DNA of 12,152 nt from Chitinophaga pinensis (GCA_945870115.1 CAMBRH010000084.1:1-12152), one strand, 5' to 3'. Positions 1 through 6,473 are shown, counted from the stretch's first letter. Program-made: numbers and translations. The notes: generated by a model from the letters alone, not told the origin.

Positions 1-2
1 AT

Positions 3-506
3 CCTACAAAGGAAAATTTTGAGGTCTATTTAATCGATTTCGGTATGGCATTTTATCCGAGTGAACATCAAAATCGAAAGCTTATTTTTTCATTAGCCTA
101 TTCAGCGCCAGAAATTATTTTAAATGAAACTAAACTTGCAAATCATACAAGTGACTTGTTTTCCTTAGGAATCATGATTTACCAATTATTAAACGGGAAA
201 TTGCCATTTTCACATGAAAATCCAGCTGTTTTAACGAATTTACAACTCACCTACCCGATTCAAAAATCAAATTATATTCAAGAGGAATTATTTCAAATCA
301 TTGCAAAAATGTGCTTTAAAACGAGTTTTTCTAAACCACCTCATTTATTTTCAAAAGAAAAAATTCAAGAAAAATTAATTTTTGGAATTAATAAAAGGTA
401 TAATTCCCTTAAAGAAATCAATACTGAAATAGCAAAAATTCACTTTAGAGAAACATCCTTTATTCAAAAATTAATAGAAATCTTTTCGAATTCCAAAGTT
501 AAATGA
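3..506 (+). CDS. Ser/Thr protein kinase, C-terminal part (5' end outside window)
   Basis: The open frame runs from the window edge to TGA at 504-506, about 167 codons. The first ATG (45) is not the true start: the codons before it read YLIDFG, so the DFG magnesium-binding motif of a protein kinase lies at 36-44. After a short activation segment come the APE motif (YSAPE, near 110) and SDLFSLGIMIYQLLNGKLPF, which matches kinase helix F with its invariant Asp. A late RYNS.KEI segment fits the helix I arginine region. The N-lobe and HRD catalytic loop must lie upstream of the window, so activity cannot be judged. No sensor or membrane segment follows the kinase fold; the protein ends about 20 residues after it. 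Its 3' end overlaps the convergent minus-strand gene by 36 nt. Family call is firm, substrate unknown. Confidence 0.85.
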   Translation, partial: PTKENFEVYLIDFGMAFYPSEHQNRKLIFSLAYSAPEIILNETKLANHTSDLFSLGIMIYQLLNGKLPFSHENPAVLTNLQLTYPIQKSNYIQEELFQIIAKMCFKTSFSKPPHLFSKEKIQEKLIFGINKRYNSLKEINTEIAKIHFRETSFIQKLIEIFSNSKVK

Positions 507-1124
507 AAAGTACAAATTAGAATATTGTGTAGAAGAATTTGCAATTGTATTACTAGCCAATGCAATTAATTTATAATTCAATCCTGCATCTAAATATAAA
601 GTTCCAAAGGCAAATGAATTTTTTAATCCACCATTTAACCCTACTGCAAAACCAACAAATGAAGCAATATTAGTTTCGCTATTTGCATTATGATACTTGG
701 TTTTATCATATTCTCCAGCTTCAAATTGAACTTTATTAAATACTAAAGCCAAATTTGATCCACCATAAACACCAAAACCACTTTCATAACCATCTCCAAA
801 ATAATAACGCTTCCCAAATTCTAAAACTGAATAATTAAATTTCTCAACATTTTCAACTAATAAATTATATGGATTATCTAGTCCAGAAATACTTGAAACA
901 AGCACTGAGTCTGAAAAAGACTTTTGAGAAGGCATGAATGAAAACCTAGCATACATTGTTTGCACATCATCATTACTGATTTCTCCTGAAAGATGAAAAC
1001 CTGGATAAACACCTTCAACTCCAAACCCTTTTATGAAAGAAGGACCTGCAGAAAAACTAAACTGGGCAAAACTTTTTGTTACAGAAAAACTGAATATTGC
1101 GATAAAAACAAGGAATTTTTTCAT
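471..1124 (-). CDS. Secreted outer-membrane beta-barrel-like protein
   Basis: About 217 residues when started at the internal Met (ATG at 1124). The open frame extends 12 codons further (to 1160), but the shorter start begins with MKKF and a clean Sec signal peptide ending in SFAQ, and a promoter box at 1145-1152 lies inside the longer version. The mature part is rich in Gly, Ser, Phe and Tyr with alternating hydrophobic stretches (for example FGVYGGSNLALVF and YLDAGLNYKL) and ends in FGIRKDFY, which resembles the last strand of a small outer-membrane barrel. No catalytic motif is seen. I infer an outer-membrane beta-barrel of the kind common in Bacteroidota; the specific role is unknown. It is convergent with the kinase gene, whose last 36 nt it overlaps, so no terminator fits between them. 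Confidence 0.7.
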   Translation of the reverse strand: MKKFLVFIAIFSFSVTKSFAQFSFSAGPSFIKGFGVEGVYPGFHLSGEISNDDVQTMYARFSFMPSQKSFSDSVLVSSISGLDNPYNLLVENVEKFNYSVLEFGKRYYFGDGYESGFGVYGGSNLALVFNKVQFEAGEYDKTKYHNANSETNIASFVGFAVGLNGGLKNSFAFGTLYLDAGLNYKLIALASNTIANSSTQYSNLYFSFNFGIRKDFY

Positions 1125-1144
1125 GATTTCTAATTTGATTTTAA

Positions 1145-1152
1145 CAAATATA
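1145..1152 (-). promoter_or_regulatory. Candidate -7 box (TATATTTG) for the barrel protein
   Basis: On the minus strand this reads TATATTTG, a perfect match to the Bacteroidota -7 consensus TAnnTTTG, ending 20 nt before the ATG at 1124. No good TTG -33 element stands 17-23 nt upstream, so the call rests on the -7 box and on its spacing, which resembles that of the boxes in front of pdhA and cdd. Confidence 0.5.
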
Positions 1153-1211
1153 ATAAACAATAATGATATTCTTAAGTTTTTAACATAATTTTATACTTTA
1201 ATTTATTAAAC

Positions 1212-1814
1212 ATGTCGATTTACAAATTTAACGGTTTTATTCCCGTTATTAAGGAGAGTAGTTTTGTTCATCCAAAAGCTTCTGTTACTGGAAATGTTAT
1301 TATTGGAGAAAACGTCTATATTGGTCCTGGAGCAGCGATTCGAGGAGATTGGGGACAAATAATTATCGAAGATGGTTGTAATGTGCAAGAAAATTGCACC
1401 ATTCACATGTTTCCAGGAACAACAACGATTCTTAAAAAAGGTGCTCACATTGGTCATGGCGCAATCATACACGGAGGAATTATTGGAGAAAATTGCCTTA
1501 TCGGAATGAATTCGGTAATAATGGATGATGTGGAAATTGAAGCAGAATCCATAATCGGTGCTTTGTGTTTTGTTCCTGCAAAAATGCACATCCCAAAAAG
1601 AAGCCTTGTTGTAGGAAATCCAGCAAAAATAATCAAAGAAGTTTCTGATGAAATGATCGCTTGGAAAACGAAAGGAACAGATTTGTATCAAACTCTACCG
1701 AAAGAATGTCAAGATTCTCTAATAGAAGTTGAACCTTTGAGAGAAATTGAAGAAAATCGTCCAAGTCAAGAAAAAATGTTTGAAACGTGGGAGAAAGTTA
1801 AAAATGAACGATGA
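1212..1814 (+). CDS. PaaY-like gamma-carbonic-anhydrase/hexapeptide-repeat protein
   Basis: The 200-residue protein is a left-handed beta-helix of the LbH hexapeptide family. Hexad repeats such as ASVTGNVIIGENVYIGPGA run from about residue 20 to 140. Three histidines fit the metal site of gamma-class carbonic anhydrases: H65, H82 and H87, spaced 17 and 5 apart. RGDWG, HIGHGAIIHG and the tail RSLVVGNPAKI..EVSDEMIAWKT.GT..Y closely resemble PaaY, which in proteobacteria is a thioesterase/carbonic anhydrase linked to phenylacetate breakdown. No other paa gene is present here, so the phenylacetate role is not supported by context and the symbol is left empty. It may be a general metal-dependent hydrolase or carbonic anhydrase. 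The N-terminus MSIYKFNGFIPV matches the usual start of the family. No Shine-Dalgarno and no convincing promoter are seen in the short upstream gap. Confidence 0.85.
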   Translation: MSIYKFNGFIPVIKESSFVHPKASVTGNVIIGENVYIGPGAAIRGDWGQIIIEDGCNVQENCTIHMFPGTTTILKKGAHIGHGAIIHGGIIGENCLIGMNSVIMDDVEIEAESIIGALCFVPAKMHIPKRSLVVGNPAKIIKEVSDEMIAWKTKGTDLYQTLPKECQDSLIEVEPLREIEENRPSQEKMFETWEKVKNER

Positions 1815-1837
1815 GTTATGAATTATGAATGTTAAGT
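1810..1837 (+). repeat. Heptamer-period intergenic repeat, copy A
   Basis: Four consecutive 7-nt units: GATGAGT, TATGAAT, TATGAAT, GTTAAGT. The run begins inside the last codons of the PaaY-like gene (its TGA is at 1812-1814). The 14-mer GATGAGTTATGAAT at 1810-1823 recurs exactly, on the minus strand, at 2554-2567. Role unknown. Confidence 0.7.
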
Positions 1838-1889
1838 TTTAAAATTTACAACTTAATATATGAGAAAATTTATTTAAGAAGAAAAATAC

Positions 1890-2456
1890 TTATTCTGGTA
1901 AAACTTCAATAATTGCATAACAAATACTTACTATTACACCTAAAAAAACACCTAATGCTCTACTACCAGGGTCATTTAGTTTTTGATCTTTAATACGATT
2001 TCTCGTTAAGAAATTAGTGTCAACTACATTTTTTGACTCAGTAATAAATTCTGATTCATTTTCAAAGAAAACAGCAATTCCAGAATAATTGATTTTATTA
2101 TATGTTTTTATTTTATCATATTTATCTGTATAAATTTCAGAAGTTACAGTCTTCTTTATTCCAACAATTGCATTTCCGCACATTTCATGAGCTTTTTGTT
2201 TCATTAAATCAAAAGTCATTTCAGCATCGTGATATTGATTTATCTCAATTAAACCTAATTTTTTATATGCGAAATTTGTATTTTCACCTTCAAAGAAAAG
2301 CAAGATATTTGTTGCTTTATTTTCGCAGTTATAATCACTTAAATTTATATATTTAACTGCACTTGAATACGAAATTGGATTACAAGAAGAAAAAACAAAA
2401 GCTATGTAAATCAATAAACATATTCGAGCCTTTTGTTGGGATGAAACTTTTCTCAT
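1890..2456 (-). CDS. Small lipoprotein of unknown function with C-terminal hydrophobic segment
   Basis: 188 residues. A hydrophobic N-terminus (about residues 12-24) leads to FSSC with Cys25, a plausible lipobox with Phe in place of the usual Leu, so a lipoprotein is likely. Residues after the Cys (NPIS) carry no obvious acidic surface-export signal. The middle part, YKKLGLIEINQYHDAE..FDLMKQKAHEMCGNAIVGIKK, recalls small envelope proteins that have a 'K+.A...GA+AIV.V' pattern (YbjQ/DUF4156-like), but this is only a resemblance. Residues near 167-187 (LGVFLGVIVSICYAIIEVL) form a second hydrophobic segment, which is unusual in a lipidated protein. It is convergent with the PaaY-like gene. A weak -7-like AAACTTTG lies at 2480-2487, 23 nt ahead of the start and just beyond the terminator of the E2 gene. 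Function unknown. Confidence 0.65.
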   Translation of the reverse strand: MRKVSSQQKARICLLIYIAFVFSSCNPISYSSAVKYINLSDYNCENKATNILLFFEGENTNFAYKKLGLIEINQYHDAEMTFDLMKQKAHEMCGNAIVGIKKTVTSEIYTDKYDKIKTYNKINYSGIAVFFENESEFITESKNVVDTNFLTRNRIKDQKLNDPGSRALGVFLGVIVSICYAIIEVLPE

Positions 2457-2494
2457 AATCTATTTTAACAATAAATTAACAAAGTTTGTGCCAC

Positions 2495-2527
2495 AAAAAA
2501 AAGGAAATCCATTTATGAATTTCCTTT
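2495..2527 (-). terminator. Rho-independent terminator after the pdh E2 gene
   Basis: On the minus strand a 9-bp stem (AAAGGAAAT pairing with ATTTCCTTT, at 2519-2527 and 2500-2508) with a 10-nt loop is followed directly by a run of eight T (2495-2502 read as A on plus, the last ones shared with the stem). It lies about 60 nt behind the E2 stop and before the start of the next minus-strand gene, so it should end pdhA-pdhC transcripts and separate them from the lipoprotein gene. Confidence 0.75.
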
Positions 2528-2553
2528 ACTATTTTTTATTTGAACTCTAAGCT

Positions 2554-2582
2554 ATTCATAACTCATCATTCATAATTTATTA
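2554..2582 (-). repeat. Heptamer-period intergenic repeat, copy B
   Basis: Read on plus: TTCATAA, CTCATCA, TTCATAA, TTTATTA in perfect 7-nt register from 2555. It begins a few bases behind the E2 stop. On the coding strand of E2 it contains GATGAGTTATGAAT, identical to 14 nt in copy A. Confidence 0.7.
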
Positions 2583-2586
2583 CTAA

Positions 2587-3843
2587 TTAAACAAGCATCA
2601 TCACTGGATTCTCAATTAATTGTTTTAAGGTTTGCAAAAATGCTGATCCAATTGCTCCGTCAACAACTCTGTGATCACATGAAAGGCTTAATTTCAAGAC
2701 ATTTCCAGCAACAATTTGTCCGTTTTTAACAACTGGTGTTTCTTTGATTTGTCCTACAGATAAAATACAACCATTTGGAGGATTGATGATAGAAGTAAAA
2801 TCTTCAATTCCATACATTCCTAAATTTGAAACGGCAAAAGTACCGCCTTGCATTTCTTCTGGTTTGATTTTTTTATCTCTTGCACGGCTAGCTAAATCTT
2901 TGATTTCAGCACCTAATTGAGAAATTCCTTTTGTATCAGCAAATTTAACTACTGGTACAACTAATCCTTCTTCAACCGCAACCGCAACACCAACGTGAAT
3001 GTGATTGTTATAACGAATAGATTCACCCATCCAATCTGCATTAACTTTAGGATGTTTTCTTAAAGCGGCAGCAACAGCTTTGATTATCATATCGTTGAAT
3101 GAAACTTTAACTCCATCAACAGAATTAATTGCTTTTCTAGCTGCAATTGCGTTATCCATGTCAACTTCCATTTTCAAATAAAAATGTGGAGCTGAGAATT
3201 TTGATGCAGATAATGTTTTTGCAATCGCTTTACGCATTTGCGAATTTGGAACCTCGGTAAAAGATTCAACTCCTGCTGGAGCAGCTTGAAAAGTTTGCGT
3301 CGCAGGAATATAAGGAGTATAATGGTCAATATCTCTTTTTACTACACGTCCACCATCACCAGTTCCTGATACTGAATGAATGTCAATTCCTTTGTCTTCA
3401 GCAATTTTTTTAGCCAAAGGCGAAGCAATTACCCTTCCATTTGAATTTGCAACTGGAGCAGAAACAGCAAGCGGAGCACTTGCCTCAACTTTCGTTTCAG
3501 CAACAGCTTTTGGAGCCTCAACAACTGGTGCTGGAGTACTAGTTTTTGCTTCAGTAACTGGAGCAACCACATTAGCAGCAGCTAAAATTGCATTCACATC
3601 TTCTCCTTCTTTACCGATAATTGCAATAATCGTATTTACAGGAACTGTTTTTCCTTTTTCAACGCCAATATGCAATAAAACTCCATCATAAAATGATTCG
3701 AATTCCATTGTTGCTTTATCCGTTTCGATTTCAGCTAAAACTTCTCCAGAAGCAACTTTATCACCCACTTTTTTGTTCCATTCAGCAACAACTCCATCAG
3801 TCATGGTGTCACTTAATTTCGGCATATATACTATTTCGGCCAT
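2587..3843 (-). CDS. pdhC: Pyruvate dehydrogenase E2, dihydrolipoamide acetyltransferase
   Basis: This 418-residue protein transfers the acetyl group from E1-bound intermediate through its lipoyl arm to CoA, forming the core of the cytosolic pyruvate dehydrogenase complex. Domains in order: one lipoyl domain (about 1-78) with the lipoylated lysine K43 in ETDKATM; a long Ala/Pro/Val-rich linker (about 80-135); the peripheral subunit-binding domain (about 137-173, ASPLAKKIAEDKGID..VSGTGDGGRVVKRDI); and the catalytic acetyltransferase domain (about 195-418) with the active-site motif DHRVVDG, H391 and D395. It follows E1 alpha on the same strand at a gap of 189 nt that carries repeats and no clear promoter, so co-transcription is likely. 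A terminator stands behind it. Only one lipoyl domain is present; from memory, some flavobacterial E2 proteins carry two. The adjacent PdhA argues for pyruvate rather than 2-oxoglutarate or branched-chain 2-oxoacid as substrate. Confidence 0.93.
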   Translation of the reverse strand: MAEIVYMPKLSDTMTDGVVAEWNKKVGDKVASGEVLAEIETDKATMEFESFYDGVLLHIGVEKGKTVPVNTIIAIIGKEGEDVNAILAAANVVAPVTEAKTSTPAPVVEAPKAVAETKVEASAPLAVSAPVANSNGRVIASPLAKKIAEDKGIDIHSVSGTGDGGRVVKRDIDHYTPYIPATQTFQAAPAGVESFTEVPNSQMRKAIAKTLSASKFSAPHFYLKMEVDMDNAIAARKAINSVDGVKVSFNDMIIKAVAAALRKHPKVNADWMGESIRYNNHIHVGVAVAVEEGLVVPVVKFADTKGISQLGAEIKDLASRARDKKIKPEEMQGGTFAVSNLGMYGIEDFTSIINPPNGCILSVGQIKETPVVKNGQIVAGNVLKLSLSCDHRVVDGAIGSAFLQTLKQLIENPVMMLV

Positions 3844-3860
3844 TTTTTTTCTTAGATTAA

Positions 3861-3889
3861 AGACTTTAAGACGAAAGACATAAGACTTT
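3861..3889. repeat. Second heptamer-type repeat (AGAC series) ahead of E2
   Basis: AGAC recurs at 3861, 3869, 3876 and 3883 (spacing 8, 7, 7) within AAGACGAAAGACATAAGACT-like sequence. On the coding strand of E2 this is a GTCTTnn series located about 18-46 nt in front of the ATG at 3843, so it should lie in the E2 leader or the intercistronic mRNA. The unit differs from that of the TATGAAT-type repeats. No function is recognised. Confidence 0.6.
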
Positions 3890-3991
3890 ATTTTTAGTAT
3901 AAGTTTTATTCTTTTTACCTAAATCTATTATATTATTATTTTTTAAATTTAAGAATTAAAAGTTGAAAATTTTCATAAGAATTCTACTATT

Positions 3992-4028
3992 AAATTCATT
4001 CAAAATTCATAACTCAAAATTCATAACT
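3992..4028 (-). repeat. Heptamer-period intergenic repeat, copy C (with perfect 14-nt duplication)
   Basis: CAAAATTCATAACT occurs twice back to back at 4001-4014 and 4015-4028, preceded by the related AAATTCATT (3992-4000). On the coding strand of E1 alpha it begins 4 nt behind the stop codon and contains TGAGTTATGAAT, the 12-nt core shared with copies A and B. The 14-nt period is twice seven. Confidence 0.75.
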
Positions 4029-4032
4029 ATTT

Positions 4033-5085
4033 TTAGTATTCTTTGATGAACGGATAATCAGCTTGCGTATAAACATCTTCATACAATTCATGCGCTTCTG
4101 GATAAGGAGAATTTTCAGCAAATTCAACTGCTTCTTCCACTTCTTTCTTAACCCATTCTTGAATTTCTGTGATTCCAGCTTCTGTCAACCAATTGTTTTT
4201 TTGAATCATTCTTAAACAATGTTCAATTGGATCTTGTTCCATCCACTCATTTACTTCGTCTTTTGAACGGTATTTTTGTGGATCAGACATTGAATGACCT
4301 TTATATCTGTAAGTTCTGATATCCAATAAAGTTGGTCCATCACCTCTTCTAGCTCTATCGCATGCTTCAGCAATTGCTTCATGAACCGCTTCTGGAGACA
4401 TTCCATTTACAGATTTTGAAGGCATCTCGTATGAAAGACCAATTTTAGATAAATCCAAAACATTTGTTGTTCTTTCAACAGATGTTCCCATGGCATAATT
4501 ATTATTCTCAATAATAAAAATAACTGGTAATTTCCATAACATTGCCATGTTGAAAGTCTCATGCAAAGCACCTTGACGAACAGCACCATCACCCATTGAA
4601 ACAAAAGCTACATTGTCTGTACCATTATATTGTTCAGCAAAAGCAACACCTGCTCCCATTGCAATTTGAGCACCAACAATTCCATGTCCACCCATGAAGT
4701 TTTTCTCTTTATCAAAAAAGTGCATTGAACCACCTTTTCCTTTAGAGCAACCAGTTGTACGACCATATAATTCAGCCATTAAAACACGCGGATTAGACCC
4801 CAAGCCTAAAGCATGAGCATGATCTCTGTACGCCGTCATGTGTTTATCAGTTGGACGTGAAGCACTTACCGTACCAGCAACAATTGCTTCTTGACCGATG
4901 TATAAGTGACAAAATCCACCAAATTTTTGCTGAATATATAACATTCCTGTTTTATCTTCAAATTTACGCATCAAAAGCATATCCTTATACCATTTGATAT
5001 ACGTTTCTTTTGAAAATTTTGAAGTAGAAGCTGATTCGCTTTTTTTAGTTGATTTACTTGGTTTCAATACTGCTTTCGTTGCCAT
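4033..5085 (-). CDS. pdhA: Pyruvate dehydrogenase E1 component, alpha subunit
   Basis: 350 residues. The alpha subunit binds thiamine diphosphate together with E1 beta and decarboxylates pyruvate, passing the acetyl group to E2. Visible hallmarks: YIGQEAIVAG (about 62-71), the conserved RDHAHALG region, GRTTGCSKGKGGSMH (about 109-122), and the thiamine-diphosphate motif from GDG (165-167) to ENNNYAMG (about 193-200). The segment YRYKGHSMSDP..YRSKDE matches the loop that is phosphorylated in mitochondrial homologues; regulation that way is not implied here. The first ~22 residues are a Lys/Ser/Thr-rich extension (KPSKSTKKSESASTS) not typical of the family core, which begins near FSKETYIKWYKDM. 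A strong promoter lies just upstream. E1 beta is not adjacent and is not in the window. Confidence 0.93.
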   Translation of the reverse strand: MATKAVLKPSKSTKKSESASTSKFSKETYIKWYKDMLLMRKFEDKTGMLYIQQKFGGFCHLYIGQEAIVAGTVSASRPTDKHMTAYRDHAHALGLGSNPRVLMAELYGRTTGCSKGKGGSMHFFDKEKNFMGGHGIVGAQIAMGAGVAFAEQYNGTDNVAFVSMGDGAVRQGALHETFNMAMLWKLPVIFIIENNNYAMGTSVERTTNVLDLSKIGLSYEMPSKSVNGMSPEAVHEAIAEACDRARRGDGPTLLDIRTYRYKGHSMSDPQKYRSKDEVNEWMEQDPIEHCLRMIQKNNWLTEAGITEIQEWVKKEVEEAVEFAENSPYPEAHELYEDVYTQADYPFIKEY

Positions 5086-5106
5086 ATTTTTTCGCTATAA
5101 GAGACG

Positions 5107-5137
5107 CAAATATAAGAATGAAGAATTTAAAAATCAA
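5107..5137 (-). promoter_or_regulatory. Bacteroidota-type promoter for pdhA
   Basis: On the minus strand TTG (complement of 5135-5137) is followed after 20 nt by TATATTTG (complement of 5107-5114) and then C. This fits TTG-N17-23-TAnnTTTG well. The box ends 21 nt in front of the ATG at 5085, leaving a short leader. It is the best-supported promoter in the window. Confidence 0.75.
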
Positions 5138-5172
5138 TTCTTTTTGTACTTTTTTAATATTTATTTTATTAA

Positions 5173-5985
5173 TTATTTTGTTAAATCGATTTTTAACAAG
5201 TGTTTACTTAGTGTATAAGGGACACTAAACTCAACTTGACCCACTGCATAAGGTCCAATTTCATATGTATTAAATAAAAAATTTATTCCATTTTCAGTGA
5301 AATAAAAATTATCATTACAAGAGAATTTATTGTTTTCGAACCAAAAACCTAAATCTTCAAAGTTTTCAGAACCTAATTCTAAAGCGATTCTAAATTCTTT
5401 TTCAGCAATTTCATTAAATTCATCTAAATTGGAAACAATATCAGAAAGTTTTAATTCTTTTCCTGTTTTTTTATCAAAAGAAATATATTGTTGATAGGTA
5501 TTTCCGTGGGCTCCACCTGTGAAAGTATAAATGAAATTTGACAAGGTGATGAAATTTTCATCTTGTTCTAAGACTCTGCAATCAACATCATACGCCCAAA
5601 GTGAGCTGTATTCTGCATCAGAATAATCTTGAAGGGCCTGCTTATGAAAGGAATCTAAACAAGAAACAAAAAATTGATTAGAAAGTTTTACTTCCTTTTT
5701 CTCTAAATCCTCAAAATTGCTACTTAAAAATACAAAATGTGCAATTGTTTGATTTACAGAATCTTTCCAAATAGAATCCGCTTTCAAATAATATTGATAG
5801 TGTAAAGATAAAACAGATGTATCCGCTGAATTTTGTGAAATCATCATGCGAGAAATGGTGGAATCTCGCATGGTTTTTTCCACAATAATTTCAGGAACAG
5901 TAAGAATTTCTCCCTTACTTTTTCTAAAAAAGCAAGAATTTAAACCTAAAATTCCGAGTAAGAAAAAAAACAGGTACTTTCTCAT
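5173..5985 (-). CDS. Lipoprotein with RsiV-like DUF3298/DUF4163 architecture
   Basis: 270 residues. The N-terminus MRKYLFFFLLGILGLNSC is a lipoprotein signal with Cys18. The body follows the layout of RsiV/DUF3298 proteins: an N-terminal DUF4163-like part, then FIYTFTGGAHGNTYQQYISFDKKTGKELKLSDI (about 151-183; the GGAHG motif is characteristic), and a C-terminal part, FYFTENGINFLFNTYEIGPYAVGQ..FSVPY. In Bacillus, RsiV is a lysozyme-sensing anti-sigma factor, but this protein has no cytoplasmic anti-sigma domain and no sigma factor gene nearby, so a peptidoglycan- or envelope-associated role is only a guess. Its ATG overlaps the stop codon of the cytidine deaminase gene by 4 nt (ATGA), which suggests translational coupling and one mRNA from the cdd promoter. 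The functional link between the two is not evident. Confidence 0.8.
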   Translation of the reverse strand: MRKYLFFFLLGILGLNSCFFRKSKGEILTVPEIIVEKTMRDSTISRMMISQNSADTSVLSLHYQYYLKADSIWKDSVNQTIAHFVFLSSNFEDLEKKEVKLSNQFFVSCLDSFHKQALQDYSDAEYSSLWAYDVDCRVLEQDENFITLSNFIYTFTGGAHGNTYQQYISFDKKTGKELKLSDIVSNLDEFNEIAEKEFRIALELGSENFEDLGFWFENNKFSCNDNFYFTENGINFLFNTYEIGPYAVGQVEFSVPYTLSKHLLKIDLTK

Positions 5986-6455
5986 TCCATTCCAAATGGG
6001 AAAATTAATAAATCACTTATTTTATCAAAAATAAATGTTTTGCCTGACTGTGAAACCAAGGAAATTTTGATTGATTTTTCTTGTCGCATTTGAGATTCTG
6101 CAATAACTTGTCTGCAAGATCCACAAGGTGAAAGGCAATCATCAGCTTGAATTAAATCTCCCTTTGCAACAATTGTAATTGATTTTATGCTTTCATTTGG
6201 ATGATTTGCACCAACAAAAAATAAAGCAACTCTTTCAGCACAAAGCCCAGAAGGATAAGCAATATTTTCTTGATTATTTCCCGAAATTATCTCTCCATTT
6301 TCAAGCTCTACAACTGCTCCTACGTGAAATCTAGAATATGGTGCATATGCCTTTTCAGCGATTTCATATGCTTTAGAAATAAGGTATTGTTGGTGAGAAT
6401 CTAATTCATTGTAATGATTTAATTCTGTGTAATTTATCGTGATTGATTTGTTCAT
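5982..6455 (-). CDS. cdd: Cytidine deaminase
   Basis: 157 residues. The enzyme deaminates cytidine and deoxycytidine to uridine and deoxyuridine in pyrimidine salvage. The zinc site is complete: C72 with the proton-shuttle glutamate E74 in the motif CAER, and C111 and C114 in PCGSCRQ. The segment APYSRFHVGAVVELENGEI..GNNQENIAYPSGLCAERVAL (about 38-77) is typical of the homotetrameric CDA family. About 25 residues precede the core (TELNHYNELDSHQQYLI), an N-terminal extension that I believe is usual in Bacteroidota versions. A TATATTTGC box lies upstream. The gene heads a two-gene unit with the DUF3298 lipoprotein. Confidence 0.92.
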   Translation of the reverse strand: MNKSITINYTELNHYNELDSHQQYLISKAYEIAEKAYAPYSRFHVGAVVELENGEIISGNNQENIAYPSGLCAERVALFFVGANHPNESIKSITIVAKGDLIQADDCLSPCGSCRQVIAESQMRQEKSIKISLVSQSGKTFIFDKISDLLIFPFGME

Positions 6456-6473
6456 CTAAAAAAAATTGGGGAG

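Noticed and set aside
1206..1691. 161-codon open frame antisense to the PaaY-like gene
   Set aside because: Composition is Cys/Asn/Phe/Ser-rich and fits an antisense shadow; the plus-strand gene has clear family motifs over the same bases.
1832..1856. Inverted repeat TTAAGTT/AACTTAA between the convergent PaaY-like and lipoprotein genes
   Set aside because: 7 bp with one G-C pair and no T-run on either side; may help end transcription but cannot be called from sequence.
3380..3691. 103-codon plus-strand open frame inside the E2 gene
   Set aside because: It is the complement of the Ala/Pro/Val linker and lipoyl domain; low-complexity Ala/Thr/Ser translation with no independent start signal.
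3861..4028. Repeat clusters considered as a CRISPR array
   Set aside because: Units are 7 or 14 nt, directly adjacent, with no spacers of regular length and no cas genes.
5154..5172. TTAATA/TATTAA hairpin behind the DUF3298 lipoprotein gene
   Set aside because: Six A-T pairs only, and on the minus strand it is followed by A rather than T; not a credible terminator.
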